Below are positions 17,613-25,554 of a stretch of 64,000 bases of DNA, in pieces. A model generated the notes under the pieces. The model saw only the letters and a list, made by a program, of their open reading frames with translations, was not told the DNA's origin and ran no database searches. Both the position numbers and the translations under genes were made by a program. Each line of letters begins with the position of its first letter. Position 1 is the first letter of the stretch. Source of the stretch: Spirochaeta isovalerica (GTDB lineage Bacteria; Spirochaetota; Spirochaetia; DSM-2461); NCBI RefSeq assembly GCF_014207565.1, contig NZ_JACHGJ010000006.1, forward strand, positions 235,415 to 299,414, written 5' to 3'.

Positions 17613-18344
17613 ATGAATAAAGAAAAATCCACAGTTGTTCCGGCATTGGATAAAGGTCTGAAAATACTGGAAATACTGAGCCGTAATCAGGATTTCATGA
17701 CCATGAGTCAGATTGCCAAGAGCATGGATTATAAGGTTTCGGAAATCCAGAGAATGGTGGAATATCTATTTCAGAACGGGTATATCAATAAGAATCATCA
17801 GGGCGGATTCTATATCAGCAGCAAGTTCTTCTCTCTGGCATCCCGGATAGATTTTCATCATATCCTGATCAGCAGAGCCACTCCGCTCATGAACCAGTTC
17901 GCTCTGAGCAGCTGTGAATCCATTCAGCTCTCGGTGCTGGTGGACCGGGAACTTCTACTTCTCGTTCATACGGAAGGAACCAGAACTCTTCGTCTGAGTA
18001 TTAAGCCGGGAATGTATGACCCCATGGAGACGATTTCGGGAAAGGTTTTAATTTCCCATCTTTCCGAGATCGATCAGGACAAATTCAGTCTCAGCAGGGA
18101 AGATCATAAAAATTTGAAGAAAATTAAAAAATCCTGTGACACCAATGGCTATTGCGTCGGCGAGAGTTCCTGTCTTCAGGGCATATACAAATTGTCAACT
18201 TATATTCGCAGCACGGATTCTGTGAAAGCTGCGGCTCTGACATGCAGCTTTGCACTACCCAGGGAAGAGAAACTTGCCGAGTACAGAAAAAAACTGATTG
18301 ATAAATTACTGGAAACAAAAGAGAAGATAGAAGAGCTGCTATAA
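17613..18344 (+). CDS. IclR-family transcriptional regulator
   Basis: 243 residues. Winged HTH at about 8-65 (LDKGLKILEIL start, then MTMSQIAKSMDYKVSEIQRMVEYL) followed by the IclR effector domain (about 80-243) with SCESIQLSVLVDRELLLLV and the Gly/Cys-rich region NGYCVGESSCLQG at about 178-190. It is divergent from the hydrolase and 21 bases upstream of the ARMT1-like gene, so it could control both. Effector not identifiable. Confidence 0.88.
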   Translation: MNKEKSTVVPALDKGLKILEILSRNQDFMTMSQIAKSMDYKVSEIQRMVEYLFQNGYINKNHQGGFYISSKFFSLASRIDFHHILISRATPLMNQFALSSCESIQLSVLVDRELLLLVHTEGTRTLRLSIKPGMYDPMETISGKVLISHLSEIDQDKFSLSREDHKNLKKIKKSCDTNGYCVGESSCLQGIYKLSTYIRSTDSVKAAALTCSFALPREEKLAEYRKKLIDKLLETKEKIEELL

Positions 18345-18365
18345 CCTTTCCCGGAGGAGCCATAT

Positions 18366-19493
18366 ATGAATGATCAGATAACGACAGCAAAGGAAGGATC
18401 TTTTGCCAGATTTACCATTGAAAAACGGGTTCCTTCCATTCTCAGCGATCTGGTTTCCCATAACCGGTTCTCTTCTGCGGTAGAGTTTTCTCTGAAGGCA
18501 TTCATGGAATCAGTTCCCGCAGGATCGCTCACGACTCTGGATACTTCATATCCTTTTTCTGCCGGAATAAATGCATCTCTGGAAAATCATTGCGATTACA
18601 ACTGGCTCAATGCCCCTTTTCTGTTTCTGGAAAACTACCTCTATCATAAGATTGCCGAAATATGCGGATTTTTCTCCAACAGGCATGATTATTTTCTCTA
18701 TAAGAAAGAGGCCGATATAAGAGGGGGGCGGGAAAAGATTTCCAGGGAACTGCAGAGAATCAATTCGATTCATTCTTTTCCTGAGATCTCTCTGCTCAAT
18801 CTGATGGGGAACAGAGCGGATCTCAGTCAGAGCTCTTTGTCATATTCGGCCGATTCCAAATCGGAACTCCTGATAGATCATCGTGAACAGGCTACAGACA
18901 TAATAGCTGAGTCCCGGCAGGTTCATATCGTCCTTGATAATGCGGGAGAAGAGCTCTTTTATGATCTTCTGATGGTTTACTGGTTCTTTAAAAATACCGG
19001 AATCCGAAAAATCCATCTCCACTTCAAACAGTTACCCTATTTTGTTTCAGACGCCCTGATCAGTGACTATCGGCACCTTTTGAAAATTCTTTCAGAGGAT
19101 AAGACAACGGAATGGTTCGTCCGGGATATGAATCGGTTCGAGGAAGAGGAAATGTTGGTCCTAAGCGATAACCCATACTGGAGCAGCGGTGAATTGTATT
19201 CCCAAATACCAGAGAGGCTGGCCGGGGAATTCTCCGACGCTGATCTTGTTATTTTCAAAGGCGATCTCAATTACCGGAGATTGGTGGGGGATAATGACTG
19301 GAAATGGGACACTGAAACAGCATCGCTTGTCAATTATTTCCCATCAGATATTCTCATCAGCCGGATACTGAAATGCGAAGTGATGACGGGATTGGACCAG
19401 GAAGCCGTACCGGATAGAAATAAAACCGAATGGATGTTCAGCGGTAATTACGGACAGCTCGAGCTGGTGAGATCACATAATTCTGGACTTTAA
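18366..19493 (+). CDS. ARMT1-like (DUF89) metal-dependent phosphatase
   Basis: 375 residues, strong ribosome binding site GGAGGA immediately before the start. Typical DUF89 motifs: GNRADLSQ near 148-155, VLDNAGEELFYDLL near 194-207 (metal-site Asp, Asn), and FKGDLNYRRLVGD near 298-310. This family removes phosphate from damaged or reactive sugar phosphates and coenzyme-related metabolites ('damage-control' phosphatase), needing a divalent metal. Members of this branch are full-length here. The gene follows the IclR regulator by 21 bases and is probably in one operon. Confidence 0.8.
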   Translation: MNDQITTAKEGSFARFTIEKRVPSILSDLVSHNRFSSAVEFSLKAFMESVPAGSLTTLDTSYPFSAGINASLENHCDYNWLNAPFLFLENYLYHKIAEICGFFSNRHDYFLYKKEADIRGGREKISRELQRINSIHSFPEISLLNLMGNRADLSQSSLSYSADSKSELLIDHREQATDIIAESRQVHIVLDNAGEELFYDLLMVYWFFKNTGIRKIHLHFKQLPYFVSDALISDYRHLLKILSEDKTTEWFVRDMNRFEEEEMLVLSDNPYWSSGELYSQIPERLAGEFSDADLVIFKGDLNYRRLVGDNDWKWDTETASLVNYFPSDILISRILKCEVMTGLDQEAVPDRNKTEWMFSGNYGQLELVRSHNSGL

Positions 19494-19537
19494 TTCCCGG
19501 CGGGTATAGATTATATTGATATATAAGAGTTTACAAA

Positions 19538-19936
19538 ATGATTAACAACCATATTCCAAAGTGGGATGATAGTTTTTCTGTCGGAAATGATAGAATTGAC
19601 CATCAGCATCAATATTTTCTCAGTCTTATCGAATACCTGGATGAGTCTGTCGATTCCAACACTTCACCGGCTTTTGTTAAACATATGCTTGATGAGATAC
19701 TCCTGTACGCCAGATTCCATTTCTGCAGCGAGGAAAACATGATGGAGCAATATGAGTATGCCGGATACAATAGACATAAGAAGCTGCATGAACAGCTCCT
19801 TCACGAAGTGACCAGAAAAATCATTCATTTCAGTATGAATAAGGCAGAACTGGCTGATATAATAGAATTTCTGCTGAGCTGGTTCTTAACCCATACGATA
19901 AATGAAGACAAGATGTTCCACGAATCACTTAAGTAG
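19538..19936 (+). CDS. Bacteriohemerythrin (oxygen-binding diiron protein)
   Basis: 132 residues with all seven iron ligands in the standard order: His22, His61 with Glu65, His80 with His84, and His119 with Asp124. A short linear helical bundle, cytosolic, binding O2 reversibly; in anaerobes and microaerophiles it is thought to sense, carry or scavenge oxygen. Single gene; the upstream region has an AT-rich stretch but no certain promoter. Convergent with the large secreted protein gene. Confidence 0.9.
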   Translation: MINNHIPKWDDSFSVGNDRIDHQHQYFLSLIEYLDESVDSNTSPAFVKHMLDEILLYARFHFCSEENMMEQYEYAGYNRHKKLHEQLLHEVTRKIIHFSMNKAELADIIEFLLSWFLTHTINEDKMFHESLK

Positions 19937-19943
19937 ATTCTCT

Positions 19944-22706
19944 TTACAGATTCTGTAAACCGTCCAGCTTCTGTTTCAATTCAGTCAGTTTCTCCCAGAT
20001 CCAGTCGGATATGGTAAATTCTCCCGCCGATTCAGCCCGGGTCAGCATGTCCTCAATTTCATCGGGATCACCTGCTCCGGAGAGGAGGAGCGACACGGCG
20101 TAATAATACTGGTTATAGGAATTATCGGGAGAATTGCTGTAAACGATTTCCAGGTGAGGCAGCGCCTCTGATGGAAATCCCTGCTTGAGTTTAATAACGC
20201 CGGTTACGTAATGGGAATTGTAGTAAAACCATTCTCCTTGAAATTCTTCATCTGCGGGTTTTGCAAGCAGTTGCAGAGCGGAGTCGAAATCTTCCTGAAG
20301 ATAATACAGTCTGCTTCTGAGATACTGGTTCTGCGGAAGATCCAATGCCCATTCTTCCATTCTGCCAAAAGCTTCCAGAGCCTTGTCGTAACTTCCCTCT
20401 ATTTCTTCAAGCCGTGCCAGCTGCTGGATAAAAGGATAATAAAGCGGGAAATCTTTAATTGATTGCATAAGCGCAGCTTTTTCTTCTTTCAACTGTCCCG
20501 CTCTTTCGGCAGCAAGCAGAAACATTTCCCGTATCTGAGGATAATCTTTCCAGCCCGCAGGCCCCATTCCGGCGTATTTTTCAAATAGATTCGGGTATTC
20601 TCCCAAAGCTTTCTGGGTATCCAGCACCCAGTTAAAAAGCTCTTCCTCTTCTGATAGCGACAGAACCTCATCGAAATTGACGGGTTCGGCGGAAATGATC
20701 AGTTCCTTATCAGACCAGAAGCCGTTCCACGGACTGTTCTCATCGGAAAAGATTTCATTCATATAATCCAGAGCTTCGCGGGTTTTCTCCAGTTCCGTTC
20801 CCTGTCCGGAACTCCAATAAAAACGGCCCAGCACATAAGATTGGCCGAAATCTTCCCAGCTGGAATACTCGGTTTGAATCAGCTCCTGGAAATGGTGAAT
20901 CAGGTTCCAGGCTTCATCTTCCTTTATATACCCTAAGGTGTAGGACCATCTGATCAGGTAGATCGCTCTTCCCCAGTCCCAGGCGTGTAGAAGCCTGGAG
21001 CCGAAAAGCTCCTTCAATCGCTTGACCGTATACACTCTCTTCAACTGGTTCATTCGCAAACCTTCCCGCATTGCCGCTTCCCAGAGAGGCATTCCCGGAT
21101 AATTATCAATCGCATTGAGAACCGATCGCAGGCTGGCTGAATGACCTTCTCTTTCCAGTCGCTGCAGATCGGAACGCAAATCCTCACCGGAGAAAATGCC
21201 CCAATCCCGGGCCAGAGATGTCTCTTTGAGAGAATTGTATTTCCAGTGGGATATGGGATAGACGGGGAGGGAATCGTAATTGGTCAAATGTATTTTCATC
21301 ATGATACCGCTCAGGGCCAGCGCCGCGGCATCTTTCTGGAAAGAAGAATTGTCCCATTCCAAGACAGGTGATTCACCCGGCCAGGGTGTCAGTTTCGAAA
21401 TTCCGACGATATTCCCATCAGCATCATATGCCCGGACAACAATTCCGTAGAGGCATTTCAAGGCAAGATCTTCCGGCCAGACAAACTGGTCGGGACTGTT
21501 TATAATCATTTCCTTCAAAGGTTCTGAATAATTAATCAGATTGGAATAGGTTGTTACCGATTCGGGCTCAAAGGGGATGGAAGGGTCGTTGACAATATCA
21601 TATTCCACAAAAGGCGGGCTGGATTGCTTTCGCTCGGCTTCTTTGTAGAGATAGAAAGATACTTTGTATTCCTCTGCGAAAGGAGCTTCGTTCCATGAAA
21701 AGGTCTCATCTTCCAGTTTGAGCGTTACAGGAGACTGGAGGTTAAATCTTAGCACTTTCCCCCATTTGTCGCTGAGCGTCATATATTTCCGGATTCGGTC
21801 GCCTTTGGAATCGTTCATGAAAATGGGAATTAAAACCAGCACATCTTCCGGCCATGAAGAATCTTTTTCTATAACGGAAAAATAGCTGTCTCCCGTCGAG
21901 ATGGTCCGGAGCGTTTCCAGTTTTCCCTCGTCATTCTTATATCCTATAAAAAACTCGTAATCGACTACGCTTTTATTCCATGAGGTGAATTCTATCCTAA
22001 CTTCGTTTTGAGCCACAGCCTCGCTCCCGGTAGGAATGAATATGGGACTCTGGGCGATCAGTTTTCCAAGGGGGTTAAAGGCCGAAATGCTTATCCCGAT
22101 TTCATTGAGATTATTTATGTCCCGGGGAATGACAAACTCCGAGATATCTCCTTTCATCTGAAACAGGGGATTGTCAATCTGCAGAGAATCTTTCAGATAC
22201 TGACTGTACCTTTCTGTTTCTCCATCTTTCCATGAATTGACGAAACCGGTTACGATTTTCCAGGGGGAAAAGCTCTCACTGAACCTGAATCCTTCAATCT
22301 GATAGGTAGAGGCATTTTCAACAGAATTCCAGGTTATGACTCTGCCGTCCTGTTTATATTGAATGCTGTCGAGCAGATTAAAGCGAAGAACCTTTCCCCT
22401 TTGGCCTATTAGCGGGTATGTGAGAGCCTGACGGATTTCCGGGTCATAAGCCCAGATTCTCAGAAAGGGCCTGTTGGAGGGCATCTCCTCCCAGGGAATT
22501 GATATGCGGCCTTTTTCATCGGTTCTGTATTCTTTTGTTATCTCTTCTGCCGAATCATCGCCCGGATCAGGCACCACTTCAACTTTGTAGTTTCCAACAG
22601 GTTGGAACTGCCTGTATATTTCGATAATGACTGAATCCGAAGGATCATTTGCGAATAAACCGGATAAAGAGAATATGATTAAAATAGCTATTATTGTTTT
22701 TTTCAT
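19944..22706 (-). CDS. Large secreted protein with FN3-like repeats and TPR-like helices
   Basis: About 920 residues. The start is taken as the second Met (22706), which begins Lys-Lys and a signal peptide (IIAILIIFSLSGLFA, ending AND); the frame opens four codons earlier at 22718. The N-terminal half has repeated beta-sandwich-like units (Trp-Asn-x-x-x-x-A... patterns resembling fibronectin III, for example near 130-160 and 340-380). The C-terminal half is helical with TPR-like pairs, near residues 660-900 (for example a Y-D-K-A-L-E-A-F-x-R-M-E-E-W-A unit). Periplasmic or surface localisation is likely. No enzymatic motif recognised; similar proteins may serve as scaffolds. Confidence 0.6.
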   Translation of the reverse strand: MKKTIIAILIIFSLSGLFANDPSDSVIIEIYRQFQPVGNYKVEVVPDPGDDSAEEITKEYRTDEKGRISIPWEEMPSNRPFLRIWAYDPEIRQALTYPLIGQRGKVLRFNLLDSIQYKQDGRVITWNSVENASTYQIEGFRFSESFSPWKIVTGFVNSWKDGETERYSQYLKDSLQIDNPLFQMKGDISEFVIPRDINNLNEIGISISAFNPLGKLIAQSPIFIPTGSEAVAQNEVRIEFTSWNKSVVDYEFFIGYKNDEGKLETLRTISTGDSYFSVIEKDSSWPEDVLVLIPIFMNDSKGDRIRKYMTLSDKWGKVLRFNLQSPVTLKLEDETFSWNEAPFAEEYKVSFYLYKEAERKQSSPPFVEYDIVNDPSIPFEPESVTTYSNLINYSEPLKEMIINSPDQFVWPEDLALKCLYGIVVRAYDADGNIVGISKLTPWPGESPVLEWDNSSFQKDAAALALSGIMMKIHLTNYDSLPVYPISHWKYNSLKETSLARDWGIFSGEDLRSDLQRLEREGHSASLRSVLNAIDNYPGMPLWEAAMREGLRMNQLKRVYTVKRLKELFGSRLLHAWDWGRAIYLIRWSYTLGYIKEDEAWNLIHHFQELIQTEYSSWEDFGQSYVLGRFYWSSGQGTELEKTREALDYMNEIFSDENSPWNGFWSDKELIISAEPVNFDEVLSLSEEEELFNWVLDTQKALGEYPNLFEKYAGMGPAGWKDYPQIREMFLLAAERAGQLKEEKAALMQSIKDFPLYYPFIQQLARLEEIEGSYDKALEAFGRMEEWALDLPQNQYLRSRLYYLQEDFDSALQLLAKPADEEFQGEWFYYNSHYVTGVIKLKQGFPSEALPHLEIVYSNSPDNSYNQYYYAVSLLLSGAGDPDEIEDMLTRAESAGEFTISDWIWEKLTELKQKLDGLQNL

Positions 22707-22720
22707 ATGTCCGGCCATAA

Positions 22721-23542
22721 TCAGTATAAATCGAGAAAACCTATAATGGTCAAGATTAGAGTATTCTCATATGTCCCGATGTAGTAATTGATTTTTGCCC
22801 TGTTGCCGTCGAAAACATATTCTTCCAGAGGTTTCTGGATGAAAAGTACATATTCTTTATCGTCCTCAGTGGCGATGATCTTTTTGTCATAATAGGAGTT
22901 CAGATTGGAGTTGCCCAGATGCATACCGAACATCTGAAGATATTTCCTGTCCAGATCGTTCAAGTCCTCCATTTCGCCCTTGAATCTTATTACAGATCGT
23001 CCCGCGATATATTTTACGCTGGTTCCGAAATCGAATTTGTCATCGGGAGTATAATCAGGCTCGGTCATCCGGTAGTTGATGAATGATAATTTATAGAAGG
23101 GGAATTTATTATTAAAATTCATATCGGTGGTCGTATCGACTATTTCATCGCCTTGAAACCACTCGGTTTTTATAACATTATCCTGATCGTCTAGATACTC
23201 GATTGTTTTTGTAATGGCGTACATGCTGCTGTGCTCTTCGGAAAAATACATCTCATATTTTTCGCGGATGCCTTCGGAATTGAAGAACTCGAGCTGGCGG
23301 ACGATACCTCTATCGCTTCTGAAGTCCTCCGTCGTCTGAAAAATCAGTTTTCTTGCGGTTCTCTTTTCATCAAGATAAACCGTTTTTGATTCGATCATCG
23401 ATGAGTTCGGATCGCTTTCAGCCAGTTTTATCAGATAGGTCTCTCCCCCGAACTCATTCATGGCGTCGAGAAGTTCCGTGCTCTGGCTGTAAAGAAAATA
23501 TTGTGTTAGGAGAATAATGGTCAGCAGGATTGATTTTTTCAT
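22721..23542 (-). CDS. Secreted protein of the outer-membrane lipoprotein-sorting type
   Basis: 273 residues from ATG 23542, which begins Lys-Lys-Ser and a hydrophobic signal (LLTIILLTQYFLYS, ending SQS). The frame opens at 23710, but the 56 residues before this start look like random coding and lack a signal peptide, so the internal start is chosen; a purine-rich AGGACAGG precedes it. The mature part is mixed alpha/beta with a repeating alternation typical of the LolA/LolB-like beta-barrel family (Outer membrane lipoprotein-sorting type), suggested by the pattern 'Y-L-D-E-K-R-T-A-R-K-L-I-F' and several amphipathic strands. This assignment is tentative. It is 14 bases upstream of the large secreted protein and probably co-transcribed. 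Confidence 0.55.
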   Translation of the reverse strand: MKKSILLTIILLTQYFLYSQSTELLDAMNEFGGETYLIKLAESDPNSSMIESKTVYLDEKRTARKLIFQTTEDFRSDRGIVRQLEFFNSEGIREKYEMYFSEEHSSMYAITKTIEYLDDQDNVIKTEWFQGDEIVDTTTDMNFNNKFPFYKLSFINYRMTEPDYTPDDKFDFGTSVKYIAGRSVIRFKGEMEDLNDLDRKYLQMFGMHLGNSNLNSYYDKKIIATEDDKEYVLFIQKPLEEYVFDGNRAKINYYIGTYENTLILTIIGFLDLY

Positions 23543-23564
23543 GAATTGATTGTACCTGTCCTTT

Positions 23565-23804
23565 TTAAATATTTCTATAATTCTCAAGATAGCTATCCAG
23601 GATATTGATTGTTTGAAGGTCATATCGGATAAAATTGTAAAAATCCTCAGTAGGAATCGAGAAATGATCATCTTCATCCCAGCCAAGGTATGTGAGATAC
23701 TTCTTTCCAAAAAAATGAGTCTGATAATACTCGATTTCTTCCAGGTAAGAATCAGTTATGTCTTCATAGGCAACTTCTATTGTCTTCTCTAATATGGAAG
23801 TCAT
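23565..23804 (-). CDS. Small hypothetical protein (79 residues)
   Basis: 79 residues, acidic and rich in Tyr and Ile, with no signal peptide and no recognised motif. It ends 22 bases before the LolA-like gene's chosen start and no clear Shine-Dalgarno precedes it. The amino-acid mix looks protein-like in this frame, while the opposite-strand reading is not. It may follow the degenerate reading at 23824-24051 in the same orientation. Low confidence. Confidence 0.4.
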   Translation of the reverse strand: MTSILEKTIEVAYEDITDSYLEEIEYYQTHFFGKKYLTYLGWDEDDHFSIPTEDFYNFIRYDLQTINILDSYLENYRNI

Positions 23805-23823
23805 ATCAAGTTTTGTTTATTTG

Positions 23824-24051
23824 TCACTCAAAACGGAATGAATGGAAAATCTCAAAGAAGTCTTCAGTCTGAAAGATTTCCATATCGTCGAAGAGAATGG
23901 TCTGACACATTATCCCCAGACCTTCTTTTACATAAAAGTTCGCCATGATAATCTGACACTCCTCAGTATAATCTGTAGTCTCGCTTGTAATCGTCGCTGT
24001 AATGCCATAGTCTCCGTTAAACTCAGCTCTGACATCGCTGTCATTGAAGTA
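23824..24051 (-). pseudogene. Fragment of a broken gene (minus strand)
   Basis: An open, protein-like reading of 75 codons ending at the stop at 23824, with no credible start: it is closed upstream by a stop at 24052. The visible end (MANFYVKEG...FEIFHSFRFE) has a natural composition. Further upstream the other frame also reads as a protein for about 24 codons, so at least one frameshift is likely. It lies just before the 79-residue gene on the same strand. Product unknown. Confidence 0.35.
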
Positions 24052-24204
24052 TCAGAGCTGTATAGCGTTTCAAATTGTAATCCTTTGAGATATGATTTTT
24101 GCTTCTCAAGCTATCATGATGATTTCCGGCTGTCCTTAAAAAAGAACATGCCTTTTACCAATATCATGATACAATCTCCGGGATACATCACACAAGGAAA
24201 TGAA

Positions 24205-24803
24205 ATGCGCAAACTCTTCTTATTTTCAATTCTGTTATCAATGAGTTTTACATCATTTGCTCAAAAGTTCTCAGAGCCTTTCGACTTTTATATCTACTCC
24301 TTCGACGAGGCCGGAGGACTTTTCAATTTATTCCGGTATTTCGATCAGATGGAAAGCGGAGAGGTATGCTTGCAGCCTTTATTCCGATGAGTGACTGGCT
24401 GCCGATGCAGTTTACGAACAACGAAACAGGAGAAAAAGATCAGAACAAAATAACACTTATGACCGGCGGCCAAACTACAGCCATGAATATCAGGTTTGAG
24501 AAAAAAGATCTTCTCTCCATTCCTGAGATCGGAAGCTTTCATAACCCTGAAAATCTTGTTTACGAGCTTACTGAAGAAAGTGTGATTACAAAAAATAACG
24601 CAGATCTAACAGTGCTGAGGATCAATGAAGAGCAGGATAATCCTTTTACTTTTTCTTTAACCCTTTATGATTTTGAAGAGTCGGTAGAATATAAGATCAG
24701 CTACTTCTATAATATTTCTCAAATAAACCTGAATTATGATATATGGGAACATCTGAAGGCTATCGTCCTTTATACAAGCTTCCTCTCTTATCTGGAGAAA
24801 TAA
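24205..24803 (+). pseudogene. Secreted protein gene broken by a frameshift
   Basis: ATG 24205 has a good AAGG site 8 bases upstream and starts Met-Arg-Lys with a signal peptide (LFLFSILLSMSFTSFA). The frame runs to a stop at 24390, but the natural continuation lies in another frame: from 24366 onward the next frame encodes 145 residues (LAAFIPMSDWLP... to SLSYLEK) with protein-like composition. The two frames meet at about 24360-24366, so a single-base indel or a sequencing error has broken one gene of about 199 codons. The next gene starts 3 bases later. An alternative is two overlapping genes, but the ATG at 24366 has no useful ribosome binding site spacing. Confidence 0.5.
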
Positions 24804-24806
24804 TCG

Positions 24807-25127
24807 ATGGATGAAAATGAATCAGTCATCTTGATAACAGGAATAGACACAGGAACAGTGAAAAGTATTCAAAGGAGGTTGGAATCATCAAATATTCCCT
24901 CTGTCCATGTATCTTCGGGGAACAAAATACCATATCCCGTCGGTGTTCGAGTCATGTTGAAAGACCTTGAAAGATCAAAGCAGATTCTCAGTTCTTTCGG
25001 ACTAAAGCCCGATGAGTTTTCCCCGGCGGATAGAAAGATGGCTACGAGACATATCATTATTATGTTATCTATCGGCGGTTTGGCTATTGTATTTCTGGTG
25101 CTGGTAATATTGGGAGTCATTGGATAA
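24807..25127 (+). CDS. DUF2007-like protein with C-terminal membrane helix
   Basis: 106 residues. The N-terminal part (ITGIDTGTVKSIQRRLESSNIPSVHV, about 10-35) has the strand-helix-strand pattern of DUF2007 'putative signal-transducing' proteins, in which a short ferredoxin-like unit precedes a membrane anchor. Residues about 82-105 are a strong hydrophobic helix. It begins 3 bases after the broken secreted gene and ends just before the tRNA-Pro terminator. Function unknown. Confidence 0.6.
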   Translation: MDENESVILITGIDTGTVKSIQRRLESSNIPSVHVSSGNKIPYPVGVRVMLKDLERSKQILSSFGLKPDEFSPADRKMATRHIIIMLSIGGLAIVFLVLVILGVIG

Positions 25128-25139
25128 GTAATAAAAAAA

Positions 25140-25163
25140 GGACCAAATCAGACGATTTGATCC
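25140..25163 (-). terminator. Terminator of the truncated tRNA-Pro
   Basis: A 10-bp stem (25140-25149 with 25154-25163, one wobble pair) with a 4-base loop; on the minus strand it is followed by a run of seven T residues complementary to A 25133-25139. It lies just downstream of the tRNA 3' end in minus-strand orientation. It may also serve the convergent DUF2007-like gene. Confidence 0.85.
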
Positions 25164-25173
25164 TCTAAAACGA

Positions 25174-25215
25174 TCGGGCTGAGTGGATTTGAACCACCGA
25201 CCCCATGTCCCCCAG
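25174..25215 (-). tRNA. 3' fragment of tRNA-Pro(GGG); integration scar
   Basis: On the minus strand: anticodon loop CTGGGGG with anticodon GGG, 3' anticodon-stem strand ACATG, variable loop GGGTC, T-arm GGTGG TTCAAAT CCACT, 3' acceptor strand CAGCCCG and discriminator A. CCA is not encoded (next bases TCG). The D-arm and 5' acceptor strand are absent: bases 5' of the loop (TCACA) cannot pair with ACATG. The fragment is therefore the part of a tRNA gene left at the end of an island integrated at the anticodon loop, the usual crossover site for tyrosine integrases. Confidence 0.75.
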
Positions 25216-25554
25216 TGTGAACAAGGATAGTCTTCTGTTGACTTAAATATAAGCATAATAAGAAGTTAAATCAATACAATTTTATACGTTTGCTTGTATT
25301 TACTAGCATTTTCGATAAAAAGAACTAACAAATCGACTAACACTTATAAGAACCTAACAAATGATGTGATGTGTAATAATATTCACTGCATATAACAATG
25401 TCTCTAAACTGATCTTACAAGGACTTGAATTTTATTAGGCTCATTATGTCATACATATAGTGCTGTATAGAGCCGTATATGGATGGCTTATGTAGTAAGT
25501 TTTCCATATAAAGCTACTGGGTTCATATAATAAGGGCGTCGATATTGGCGTCAG
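25216..25554. other. Non-coding AT-rich edge of the island
   Basis: About 340 bases between the tRNA scar and the end of the large lipoprotein gene. I see no gene with a start and ribosome binding site, no clear terminator and no RNA gene. This is the first DNA of the island and the composition change is abrupt here. Confidence 0.5.

Noticed and set aside
23842..24204. N-terminal extension of the secreted protein before 24205
   Set aside because: The plus-strand reading overlaps a more protein-like minus-strand frame to 24051 and lacks a signal peptide; the 24205 start has its own ribosome binding site and signal peptide.
25174..25215. Transfer-messenger RNA 3' end
   Set aside because: The T-arm and anticodon-type GGG loop with GGGTC variable loop fit tRNA-Pro; there is no tag-encoding ORF upstream.
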